Source: Tenacibaculum piscium (GTDB lineage Bacteria; Bacteroidota; Bacteroidia; Flavobacteriales; Flavobacteriaceae). Taken from it: 64,000 bases of DNA. The DNA lies in contig NZ_JAJGWT010000003.1 of assembly GCF_021390715.1 (NCBI RefSeq), positions 248,001-312,000 on the forward strand, given 5' to 3'. Position 1 is the first letter of the stretch; each line of letters starts with the position of its first letter. The translations under genes and the position numbers were made by a program. The notes below the pieces were generated by a model. That model was not told the origin of the DNA. It did no database searches and worked only from the letters and a program-made list of their open reading frames with translations. Shown here in pieces: positions 56,037 through 64,000 of this stretch.

Positions 56037-57236
56037 TTGTAATAAATCATACGATTGTTTTGCTATTTCTAATTCTTCATTGGTTGGAATTACCAATATT
56101 TTTACTTTGGATGTTTCTTTATGAATTTCTGTTAATTTTCTAGCTTTTACATCATTTTTTTGTTCATCTAATTCAATACCAAAATATTCCAAATCGGTAC
56201 AGGCTAATTTTCTAATAATCACCGAATTTTCACCAATTCCTGCGGTAAAAACAATCGCATCAACGCCATTCATCACCGCAATATAAGAACCTATATATTT
56301 TTTAATTCGATACGCATTCATATCCAACGCCAACTGGCAATTTTTATCGCCTTTTTCTGCCGCTTCTTCAATATCACGCAAATCGCTCAAACCTGTTAAA
56401 CCTAACATTCCGCTTTCCTTTTGCAACATATCGCTTACATGTTTGGCGTCATAACCTAAATTATGTATCAGATAAAAAATTAACGAATGATCAATATCGC
56501 CCGAACGAGATCCCATAATTAAACCTGTAACAGGGCTAAACCCTAAACTATGGTCGATACTAATGCCATTTTCAATAGCCGTAATACTACAGCCATTTCC
56601 TAAATGAATAGTTATAATTTTAGATTTTTCTTGTTGTAAACAATTCTTTTCATGTAAATATTCGATGGCTTTTTCAGAAACATATTTATGACTTGTTCCG
56701 TGAAAACCGTATAATCGAATTTTATTTTCTGTTAAAAATTTATTTGGAATTGCAAATTTATACGCCTTTATCGGGATCGTTTGATGAAATGCCGTATCGA
56801 AAGAAGCAACTTGAATTGCCTCTTTAAAAATAGTTTCGGCAACTTTGATTCCTTCTAAATTTGCAGGATTATGAAGCGGTGCTAATGAGAATAAATCTTC
56901 AATTTTCTTTTTAACTTCGGATGTTGCTATAGCTGTTTTTTTGAAGGAATCACCACCGTGAACCACTCTGTGTGCTACGACATTTATTTGATTTGTATCT
57001 GTAAGTACGCCTATTTTTTCATCTAATAATAAGTTTACTACTTTTTGTAATCCTTCTTTATGATTTTTAATTTCAAGAACTTCTTTACTTTTATTTTCTT
57101 CGGATTTATAGTGAACTACACTTTTTTCCAAGCCAATTCTTTCAATTAAACCTACACAAATCACTTTTTGGGTTGGCATTTCAATTAATTGATATTTTAT
57201 AGAAGAACTACCAGAATTTATAACTAATATTTTCAT
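56034..57236 (-). CDS. ackA: Acetate kinase
   Basis: A 400-residue enzyme that makes ATP and acetate from acetyl phosphate. ILVINSGSSSIKYQLIEM is the start motif. VVAHRVVHGGDSF, YGFHGTSHKYVSEKA and the ATP site ITIHLGNGCSITAIENG are present, and DAIVFTAGIGENS closes it. It follows pta by 29 nt in the usual pta-ackA order. Confidence 0.97.
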   Translation of the reverse strand: MKILVINSGSSSIKYQLIEMPTQKVICVGLIERIGLEKSVVHYKSEENKSKEVLEIKNHKEGLQKVVNLLLDEKIGVLTDTNQINVVAHRVVHGGDSFKKTAIATSEVKKKIEDLFSLAPLHNPANLEGIKVAETIFKEAIQVASFDTAFHQTIPIKAYKFAIPNKFLTENKIRLYGFHGTSHKYVSEKAIEYLHEKNCLQQEKSKIITIHLGNGCSITAIENGISIDHSLGFSPVTGLIMGSRSGDIDHSLIFYLIHNLGYDAKHVSDMLQKESGMLGLTGLSDLRDIEEAAEKGDKNCQLALDMNAYRIKKYIGSYIAVMNGVDAIVFTAGIGENSVIIRKLACTDLEYFGIELDEQKNDVKARKLTEIHKETSKVKILVIPTNEELEIAKQSYDLLQ

Positions 57237-57265
57237 GTTTTTTTATTCTAAAAATTTTATAAAGC

Positions 57266-59362
57266 TTATGAATCTTGTGCTTGAATTGCGGTTAAAATGA
57301 TGGTATTAAAAATATCATCTACCGTACATCCTCTACTTAAATCGTTCACAGGTTTATTTAATCCTTGTAACATTGGACCAATTGCTAAGGCTCCTGTTTC
57401 TCTTTGAACAGCTTTATACGTATTATTTCCCGTATTCAAATCAGGAAAAATTAACACATTTGCCTGTCCTGCAACTTTTGAATTTGGCATTTTCTTTTTT
57501 CCGATAGATGGATCAACAGCCGCATCATATTGAATAGGACCTTCTACTTTTAAATCGGGTCTTTTTTGTTTGATAATTTCCGTAGCTTTTCGAACCGTAT
57601 CTACATCTTCTCCTTTTCCTGAAGCTCCTGAAGAATATGATAACATCGCTATTTTAGGATCAATTCCAAAAGCAATGCTCGAATCTGCGGATGAAATCGC
57701 AATTTCTGCTAATTGTTCCGCTGTCGGATTTGGGTTAATTGCACAATCACCAAAAATAGAAACTCTATCTTCTAAACACATAAAAAATATTGATGAAACT
57801 ACCGAATATCCAGGTTTTGTTTTGATGAACTGTAACGCAGGTTTTATGGTGTGTTGTGTTGTATGAGCGGCACCAGAAACCATTCCATCAGCCAAGCCTT
57901 TATAAACCATCATCGTTCCAAAATAAGAAACATCTGCCATTAAATCTTCCGCCATCGCAGGGCTTAATCCTTTGTGTTTTCTTAACTCGTATAAAGTATT
58001 TGAAAAATCAGCAAAATAATCAGATTCAATAGGATTTATTATTTGAATTTCATCAAAATCAAAAGAAATATTTAAACGTTTTACTGCCGCTTTTATAAGT
58101 ACTTTTTTTCCTAAAATAGTTAATTTAACAACCCCTATTTTTTGAAGTTGTGAAGCTGCGATTAAAATTCTATCGTCATTTCCTTCAGGTAAAACGATAT
58201 GTTTTTTTACTTCTTTCGCTCTTTTCAACAAATTATACTGAAACATTATCGGCGTAAGAATGGCTGTTTTTTTATACGTTCTTAACTTTTCGGTTAATGT
58301 TTCGACATCAACAAAAGTTTCGAAAATATTGATGGACATTTTTATTTTATCAATATTTTCGGCATAAATATGTGCTCTTACATTTCCTAATTTTGTAGTA
58401 ACAGCAAAAGTTCCTTCTTTTACCCATAGAATAGGTACGGTTTTTTCGAGTCCTTTAATTAGCTTAATAATTGATGAATTTAACGCAATTCCACCTGTTA
58501 AAACAATCCCCGAAATAGCAGGATAATTTGTTGAAATATTTGCCTGTAGAGTTCCTAATAAAATATCTGCTCTATCGGCGGGTGTTACAACGACGCAATC
58601 TGCTGTTAAGTGATGTAAATAATTTGCTAATTGTGCTGCTCCTACTTTTATATCTCCAGTAGTATTATTTAGGAATTTTTCTCCAAAAAGAATTTTAGCA
58701 TTAATCGCTTTTGAAAGTTCTTTAACCGTAGGATTGTTTAATTTTTTATTGATAGGAATTGCATTAATAGCAATATCTTTTGGCAAATTTTTCCCAACTT
58801 CTTTAATGATAACCTTACTATTTGAAGCTTCAATTTTATTGGCAACAACAGAAATTACTTTCACTTCTTTATTCACAAAAGAATCGTATGTTAATCGTAA
58901 TCCTTGAATAAACTCATTTAATGTTTTGTTTAATCCTCCAGAAATTATAATAACAGGAATTCCAAGATTTTTAGCAATTAAGACATTTAAATCCATTTCA
59001 ATAATTGCTCCATGGTCTGAAAAATCAGTTCCTTCTACAATTACGAAATCATTTTGTTCTTCTAAAACCTTATATTTTTCAATAATTTTACTGATAACTT
59101 CATCTTGTTTGTCATCATTTAATTTATTGATTAATTCCGATCGTGTAAAAGCATAACAATCATCATAAGCACACTTAATATTAAAGTAATTAACAATGGT
59201 ATTTATATGATTGTCTTTTTTACCTGCTATCGGATTATCAATAATCGGTCTAAAATATCCAACCTTAGGTTTTTTTCTGAGCAATAATTGCATCAACCCT
59301 AAGCTCAACATTGATTTACCTGAATTAGCTTCACTTGCAGCAATATAAACAGCTTTATTCAT
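57266..59362 (-). CDS. pta: Phosphate acetyltransferase
   Basis: A 698-residue, three-domain enzyme. The N-terminal P-loop-like part begins YIAASEANSGKSMLSLGLMQ; a DRTGG domain follows in the middle; the C-terminal catalytic domain has HIVLPEGNDDRILIAAS, LADGMVSGAAHTTQ, SSIFFMCLEDRVSIFGDCAI and PNSKVAGQANVLIFPDLNTGN. It converts acetyl-CoA to acetyl phosphate. It heads the pta-ackA-truA unit. Confidence 0.96.
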   Translation of the reverse strand: MNKAVYIAASEANSGKSMLSLGLMQLLLRKKPKVGYFRPIIDNPIAGKKDNHINTIVNYFNIKCAYDDCYAFTRSELINKLNDDKQDEVISKIIEKYKVLEEQNDFVIVEGTDFSDHGAIIEMDLNVLIAKNLGIPVIIISGGLNKTLNEFIQGLRLTYDSFVNKEVKVISVVANKIEASNSKVIIKEVGKNLPKDIAINAIPINKKLNNPTVKELSKAINAKILFGEKFLNNTTGDIKVGAAQLANYLHHLTADCVVVTPADRADILLGTLQANISTNYPAISGIVLTGGIALNSSIIKLIKGLEKTVPILWVKEGTFAVTTKLGNVRAHIYAENIDKIKMSINIFETFVDVETLTEKLRTYKKTAILTPIMFQYNLLKRAKEVKKHIVLPEGNDDRILIAASQLQKIGVVKLTILGKKVLIKAAVKRLNISFDFDEIQIINPIESDYFADFSNTLYELRKHKGLSPAMAEDLMADVSYFGTMMVYKGLADGMVSGAAHTTQHTIKPALQFIKTKPGYSVVSSIFFMCLEDRVSIFGDCAINPNPTAEQLAEIAISSADSSIAFGIDPKIAMLSYSSGASGKGEDVDTVRKATEIIKQKRPDLKVEGPIQYDAAVDPSIGKKKMPNSKVAGQANVLIFPDLNTGNNTYKAVQRETGALAIGPMLQGLNKPVNDLSRGCTVDDIFNTIILTAIQAQDS

Positions 59363-59377
59363 TTTTCTTATTTTTTA

Positions 59378-59385
59378 CAAAATTA
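59378..59385 (-). promoter_or_regulatory. -7 element of pta
   Basis: On the minus strand TAATTTTG, exact TANNTTTG, 15 nt before the pta ATG. No clear -33 box is seen. Confidence 0.5.
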
Positions 59386-59426
59386 GGCTAAATAAAATTA
59401 ATTTTTTATGATAAATGTTGGACGAA

Positions 59427-59444
59427 TTAAGAGCCTGTTTAAAT
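59427..59444. repeat. Solitary sequence resembling the end of the inverted-repeat element
   Basis: ATTAAGAGCCTGTTTAAATT lies in the gap between the coiled-coil gene and pta. It resembles the right end of the element at 54941-55168 (CTAAGAGCTTGTTTAAATTT, read on the minus strand), differing at a few positions. It may be a relic end of a mobile element. Confidence 0.5.
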
Positions 59445-59468
59445 TAAAAATATGTCTATTTTTTTAAC

Positions 59469-60428
59469 TTATATCGTAGTTTTAATAAATAGTGCTATTA
59501 TTAAAGTAATGATAATAATTACTGAAATTATTAGTATCATTTTAGTTTGTTTATTCTCAGTACTTATTTTTTCTATTTCTACTCGTACTTTTAAGGATTC
59601 TTTATTGGTAATATTTTCTACTGCTTCTATTTTTTTAAATATTTTATCTTCAAAAATTGCTTGTTTTTCTGATAATTTTTTGTAATTAGAGTTAATAATG
59701 ATATTTAAACTATTAATTTTATTGAAAAAATCAACATTTTGAGCTTTTAAATCATTCAATAATGAAGATGATAATTCACGTATAGTATTCGTATTTTCAG
59801 TACTTATTTTTTCTATTTCTGCTAGTACTTTTAAAGATTCTTTATTGGTAATATTTTCTACTACTTCTATTTTTTTAAATATTTTATCTTCAAAAATTGC
59901 TTGTTTTTCTGATAATTTTTTGTAATTAGAGTTAATAATGATATTTAAACTATTAATTTTATTGAAAAAATCAACATTTTGAGTTTCTAAATCATTCAAC
60001 AATGACGATGATAATTTACGTATAGTATTCGTATTTTCAGATTTTATTTCCGAAAGAGATTTTGTATATTTTTCTACTTCTATATTTAATTCTTCTACTT
60101 TTTTTGAATTTGACGCTGCTAATTTATCAGAAATTGACTTTAGTAATTCTAAAAAAGTATCAGATTGCTTAGCGGTATTTTTATTGATTGAGCTTATTGA
60201 TTCTGAAAATGAAACGACAGCATTGTCAAGTTCTTTTTTTGTGTTAGAATAATTATTTTCAATACTATTTTTAAATACATCTACTGATTTTACAAAAGAC
60301 GCTATTTCATTGATAGTTTTTTCAGCATTTTCAGTATTTGTCGTAGTTAATTGATTAATATTCCTAAGCTTTTCCAATTCAGAAACAAGAACTTCAAACT
60401 CTTCTTGTATTTTTAATGTACTATCCAT
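59469..60428 (-). CDS. Coiled-coil protein with C-terminal membrane anchor
   Basis: A 319-residue protein made almost wholly of charged heptad-like helices, rich in Lys, Glu, Asn and Ser. Residues about 295-315 form a single hydrophobic span, followed by a 4-residue tail, so the coil is probably cytoplasmic and tail-anchored. Residues about 130-209 and 210-290 are a tandem duplication of 80 residues at near identity. I do not recognise a family. It begins 1 nt after the stop codon of the RecQ-like helicase gene, so the two are translationally coupled and likely act together. Confidence 0.85.
   Translation of the reverse strand: MDSTLKIQEEFEVLVSELEKLRNINQLTTTNTENAEKTINEIASFVKSVDVFKNSIENNYSNTKKELDNAVVSFSESISSINKNTAKQSDTFLELLKSISDKLAASNSKKVEELNIEVEKYTKSLSEIKSENTNTIRKLSSSLLNDLETQNVDFFNKINSLNIIINSNYKKLSEKQAIFEDKIFKKIEVVENITNKESLKVLAEIEKISTENTNTIRELSSSLLNDLKAQNVDFFNKINSLNIIINSNYKKLSEKQAIFEDKIFKKIEAVENITNKESLKVRVEIEKISTENKQTKMILIISVIIIITLIIALFIKTTI
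59557..60040 (-). repeat. 240-bp in-frame tandem duplication
   Basis: Positions 59557-59800 and 59797-60040 match at an offset of exactly 240 bp, with about nine or ten differences by hand count. The unit encodes 80 residues and keeps the frame. A block of more than 60 bp in the middle is fully identical between copies. Confidence 0.9.
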
Positions 60429-60429
60429 T

Positions 60430-63400
60430 TTATGTGATTTTATCTAAAAGTATTTTTAATTTATATGAAGTTCTATTCACTAATAATTCAGAAGATAAGG
60501 TATTTAGTAAAGATTTTATTTCAGAATTGAAGTCTAATACTTCAGAATTAAATAATTCTATTAGTTCTTTTACATCTGTCCAAGAGTCTATTCTTAGCAT
60601 TTTCCTAAACCCTGAACGGTAAAGATTTATAGCTTGTTGTACCAAAGGTTTTTCTGTTGCACTTTCAATGGTATCTCCTTCTTTTAATTCAAGAGCGAAT
60701 AAACTAAATGACGTTAATAAATCGATACTTGCATTATCAACCATATTTATTCGCAAGTTATCACAAGCCCCTCTTAAATGTTTTGCATTATCAATTGGTC
60801 CGCCCAAACCATCAGGAGGGCTATCAATATAATTAATGTATTTTTTAACAATAGCACAATTTTCTTTTTTTCCTTTTTCAGTATCGGCAGGGAGGTAATC
60901 ATTTCTTGCATATTTGGATGTAAAATATCTTATCATTCTATCTCTAAATTCGCTTTCTCCTTCTGTCAGAAAAACTTCACATAATTCCTGCATATAATCT
61001 ATAGAGCGTTTTCTTTTATCGGATATTTCCTCCTCTATAAATTCAACTAAAATATATAAGACACTTTTTAGCGTAGAATTTTCATTTAGGGCATCAACTC
61101 TATTTAACCAAGTTTTAGTTTTTTCAATTCCTAAGTATCTCCTTAAATAATTTTTAAAATTTTCTTTATATTCTTTGTCTTTTTTTGCTTTAAATCGAAC
61201 TTCAATATAGCCACCTACATAGTCAATTACATAATCATCAATTATCCCTACAACACTCATTCTGTATATTGCCCGTTGTGTGTCGGATGAATTACGAATC
61301 CGAGTATAATATTCCTTTAAGTATTTTGTAGTGTCAGGATTTGGGTTAAATTCTTTTGATGCATTTCCAGTTTTATTTATTTGAAATTTATAATACTGAT
61401 ACCTTAAATTATCTATAAAATCATCCTCATTAGTACTGAAGTTGTATCCTGCTCTTATTATTCTTTCTTCGAAATTATCATAACCAATGGCTTTTATAAC
61501 TTCATTCATTTTAGAAATCACACTATTTGTAAAGCCTATTTTTAAACGATATTCATCAGATGATTTACTATTAATTAATGTTTTTATACCATCAGTCGAT
61601 TTCGTTTTGAACCACTCTAAATAATCACTATTAGGACATTTTTCTTTTAAAATTTTTCTCGAAAAATTTAAAATTTCATTCGCTTTTGTAGTATCAAAAT
61701 TTTGAGTAGCATTATCATAACTTCTTAAATTTCTATTTAAATCAAGCAAACCAATTTTAATTCTATCCTTTTCATTTTGTTTCCAAGGACCATTTATATA
61801 AATGTATCTATCTTTCCAAAGATTTATATAGTGTACTTCAGGAAATTTGTCTTGTATTTCTCTTTTTAAAACATTTAAGAAAAACCCATCTTCATATTCT
61901 ACTTCTTCTAATAATTCATTTAAAATTTCCCGCTCACGTAAAACTCCTTTAAAGGCATTTTTATAAAAATCATAATTAGTTTCGATATCCTTTTTATGAT
62001 AAATTATGGAACAAATAGCCAGGTTTCCATCTCTCCCCGCTCTTCCTGCTTCTTGATAGAAACTTTCTACGGAATTAGGTAATGAATAATGAATAGAAAA
62101 TCGAATATTAGGTTTGTCAATACCCATACCAAAAGCCTTTGTGGCTATCATCAAATTAGATTTATTTTGGATGAATATTTCTTGATTTTTCACAGAAAAT
62201 TCTGCTTCAGTTTCAATAGTTCTATCTTTTATTGTATCATCACTTCCATTTCCAAAAAAAGTAGTAATACTCAAAAATGGCAATTCATTTAAACCTGATT
62301 TATCATAAGTTATTGTTGGTGGGCTAGTATTGTAATTTTTGCTAATTTCTTTCCCATTTTTTAAATGTAAAACACCATTTGGAAGTTTATTAGATTTCGT
62401 AGGGCAAAATATGACCCCTGCATTTTTATATTCTTCATTCTTTAACGAATAAAAATCTTTTTGAGGAGTTAGATTTAGGCATCCATGTTTTTTTTCAAGC
62501 TCCTCAATTTTTGCAGGAATACCAGTTAGAAAAGATTTTATTTTGGGATATTTTAAAGAACCTAATTTCCTTTCTCTAATATAATACTCAAGTCTATCTT
62601 CAATTTCTGCCTCTATGGCTAAAATATTGAAGTTTAATTCTTTTCTATCTATCGCTTCTGGAGGAAGGCTTATTATAGCATCTTCTTTTAGTTTTAATTC
62701 TCTTTGAACATCAGCTAATACATCAAAAGAAGCTGTTGCTGTTAAAGCAAAAATTGTTAAACTTTCATTTTTAGTAAAACAATGTCTTCTTAGGTTTTGA
62801 GCAAGATTTAGATAAACATGTCTAAAATCGTGCCCCCATTCAGACACACAATGAGCTTCATCAATAACTGCATAACTAAAATATACCGATTGATTTTTAC
62901 AACTGGATAGTGCCATTCTAAAATTTTCAATCTGAAATCTTTCAGGCGACACAAACAAAATTAAAAACCTACTTTCAGTAAGTTTTTGGATGTTATTTTC
63001 TCTTTCTTGTTTTGTATTAAAGGAATTGATAAATGCTGTTTTTGTAATTCCATTTTCAATCAATTTATCATATTGATCTTTCATAAGAGAATTAATAGGA
63101 TCTACAACAATTGTAACTCCTGGGTGTAATACTGCACAAATCTGAAAAGTTAATGATTTACCACCTCCAGTAGGTAACAAACCGATAACGTCTTTTCCCC
63201 TTAAAGCTCTATTAATAATAGCTTCTTGTCCTGGTTTGAAATTTGTTTTTCTAAATAGATTATTAAGGATGTACTTTAATCCTTTTTCTTGTTTATTAGT
63301 CTTGTATTTAAATGTTTGTTTAAGAACTTTATTGTTATCTTTTAATTGAATTTCTTGTTCAATAACTTTTCCTAATAATTGATATTTTATTTTTCTATCT

Positions 63401-64000
63401 GTTAAAACATTTATATTTGCAAGATTATTCGATTTTTCAACAAATGATTTTATAGATATATCACAAATATTATCATTATTTAAACTTATTATACGATTAT
63501 TTTCGCTTTCAATTTCAAGTAATGGAATAGGTATTTCTTCTTTAGTTATTAAAGAGTTTAAACTTTTAAATAGATCATTTAAGTCGGTAATAACAAGATT
63601 TTCTTCCTCTTTTGAAACTCCATTTATTGAAAAAGATATTTCATTTGGAGCTGACATTAAAAGTAAAAGAATAGCTCTCTGTATTTGAGAAAATTCAATA
63701 AGACTTTTTAGGCAATTGTATATATTTTCAATTTGCACTCCATATTCTCTTACTTTTTCTTTATTTAAATCTGAAAAATTTGATAAAACATAAGATAAAT
63801 TACTATTATCTTCTGAAATATCCACGTTTAAAGAAGCTAATAAAGCAGCTTTTGAAAAATTTATAGGTTTTGATACTTCTTTAAAATAATTATTGGTAAA
63901 ATAGTTTGATGTTTTTATAGAAGCTCTTGTTGCATCTCCTCTTGTTACAATATTCCAAGCAACCTTTAATAATGGGTTTACATTATCAAAGTCTATAACT
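60430..64000 (-). CDS. RecQ-like DNA helicase with large N- and C-terminal extensions (partial)
   Basis: The frame is open to the right edge, at least 58 codons past an internal GTG at 63825, so the N-terminus lies outside the window. Numbering from that GTG: Q-like motif FKPGQ near 197, Walker A LLPTGGGKS near 216-224, DEAH with the RecQ aromatic loop AVIDEAHCVSEWGHDFRH near 319-336, motif III FALTATAS, motif IV AGVIFCPT near 469, and motifs V/VI FGMGIDKPNIRFSIHY and YQEAGRAGRDG near 565-600. About 70 extra residues separate the lobes around 410-470. No four-Cys zinc cluster or HRDC is seen. A possible winged helix is near 848-880 within a 530-residue C-terminal region. Not the housekeeping RecQ by layout. 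Confidence 0.88.
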   Translation of the reverse strand, partial: VIDFDNVNPLLKVAWNIVTRGDATRASIKTSNYFTNNYFKEVSKPINFSKAALLASLNVDISEDNSNLSYVLSNFSDLNKEKVREYGVQIENIYNCLKSLIEFSQIQRAILLLLMSAPNEISFSINGVSKEEENLVITDLNDLFKSLNSLITKEEIPIPLLEIESENNRIISLNNDNICDISIKSFVEKSNNLANINVLTDRKIKYQLLGKVIEQEIQLKDNNKVLKQTFKYKTNKQEKGLKYILNNLFRKTNFKPGQEAIINRALRGKDVIGLLPTGGGKSLTFQICAVLHPGVTIVVDPINSLMKDQYDKLIENGITKTAFINSFNTKQERENNIQKLTESRFLILFVSPERFQIENFRMALSSCKNQSVYFSYAVIDEAHCVSEWGHDFRHVYLNLAQNLRRHCFTKNESLTIFALTATASFDVLADVQRELKLKEDAIISLPPEAIDRKELNFNILAIEAEIEDRLEYYIRERKLGSLKYPKIKSFLTGIPAKIEELEKKHGCLNLTPQKDFYSLKNEEYKNAGVIFCPTKSNKLPNGVLHLKNGKEISKNYNTSPPTITYDKSGLNELPFLSITTFFGNGSDDTIKDRTIETEAEFSVKNQEIFIQNKSNLMIATKAFGMGIDKPNIRFSIHYSLPNSVESFYQEAGRAGRDGNLAICSIIYHKKDIETNYDFYKNAFKGVLREREILNELLEEVEYEDGFFLNVLKREIQDKFPEVHYINLWKDRYIYINGPWKQNEKDRIKIGLLDLNRNLRSYDNATQNFDTTKANEILNFSRKILKEKCPNSDYLEWFKTKSTDGIKTLINSKSSDEYRLKIGFTNSVISKMNEVIKAIGYDNFEERIIRAGYNFSTNEDDFIDNLRYQYYKFQINKTGNASKEFNPNPDTTKYLKEYYTRIRNSSDTQRAIYRMSVVGIIDDYVIDYVGGYIEVRFKAKKDKEYKENFKNYLRRYLGIEKTKTWLNRVDALNENSTLKSVLYILVEFIEEEISDKRKRSIDYMQELCEVFLTEGESEFRDRMIRYFTSKYARNDYLPADTEKGKKENCAIVKKYINYIDSPPDGLGGPIDNAKHLRGACDNLRINMVDNASIDLLTSFSLFALELKEGDTIESATEKPLVQQAINLYRSGFRKMLRIDSWTDVKELIELFNSEVLDFNSEIKSLLNTLSSELLVNRTSYKLKILLDKIT

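Noticed and set aside
63823..63825. GTG at 63825 as the start of the helicase
   Set aside because: The frame continues upstream without a stop to the edge of the window, so the gene must be treated as partial.
60430..64000. The helicase as housekeeping recQ
   Set aside because: It is far too long, lacks the zinc-binding Cys set and HRDC, and has extra sequence between the two RecA-like lobes.

Overview
This window is a piece of chromosome from a low-GC member of the Bacteroidota, almost certainly a Flavobacteriaceae of the Tenacibaculum/Polaribacter kind. Supporting evidence is the gliding and type IX secretion genes gldJ and porV, a fused Ccs1/CcsA cytochrome c assembly protein, TANNTTTG-type -7 promoter elements, absence of obvious Shine-Dalgarno sites, and a Na+/H+ antiporter (nhaB) that would suit a marine cell. 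The genus is an inference.

Left part (1-11.4 kb): an AraC-type regulator divergent from a small DoxX-like membrane protein, a DUF1684 lipoprotein, a small basic protein, tRNA-Thr, then a probable operon udk - ftsB/divIC-like - mutA - mutB-like - psd. The mutB-like gene is striking: it is an open frame, but it lacks about 150 residues of the catalytic barrel and the whole B12-binding domain. The Ccs1-CcsA fusion and a small membrane protein follow.

Middle-left (11.4-23.5 kb): a WbpM/CapD-like sugar 4,6-dehydratase, murF, gldJ divergent from porV, cdd, a FabH-like ketosynthase, guaA, and a LysM lipoprotein. Clear bidirectional hairpin terminators separate the convergent blocks.

Polysaccharide locus (23.5-42.3 kb, all minus strand): a Wzx/Wzy-dependent surface polysaccharide cluster. 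In transcription order it holds two nucleotide-sugar oxidoreductases (WbpA-like, WlbA-like), ugd, a UDP-glucuronate epimerase-like gene, wza, wzz, an acetyltransferase, wzx, glycosyltransferases around a wzy (EpsG-like) polymerase, a 4-ketosugar reductase-like gene with the initiating sugar transferase, then rfbA, rfbC, rfbB and galE. rfbD, a Wzc kinase, and the aminotransferase expected after WbpA/WlbA are not in the window.

Right part (42.4-59.4 kb): three near-identical tRNA-Val genes with their own promoter and terminator, exbB-exbD-tonB-folC, glutamate dehydrogenase plus nhaB, anmK, an acyl-CoA dehydrogenase, a three-gene lipid-linked sugar transfer module (DPM/GtrB-like, flippase-like, ArnT/PMT-like), an inverted-repeat element resembling a MITE, then pta-ackA-truA.

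Right edge (59.4-64 kb): a large RecQ-like helicase, running off the window, directly coupled (1-nt gap) to a coiled-coil, tail-anchored membrane protein that contains a recent 240-bp tandem duplication. This pair matches no system I can name. It is the best candidate here for an undescribed (possibly defence) module.
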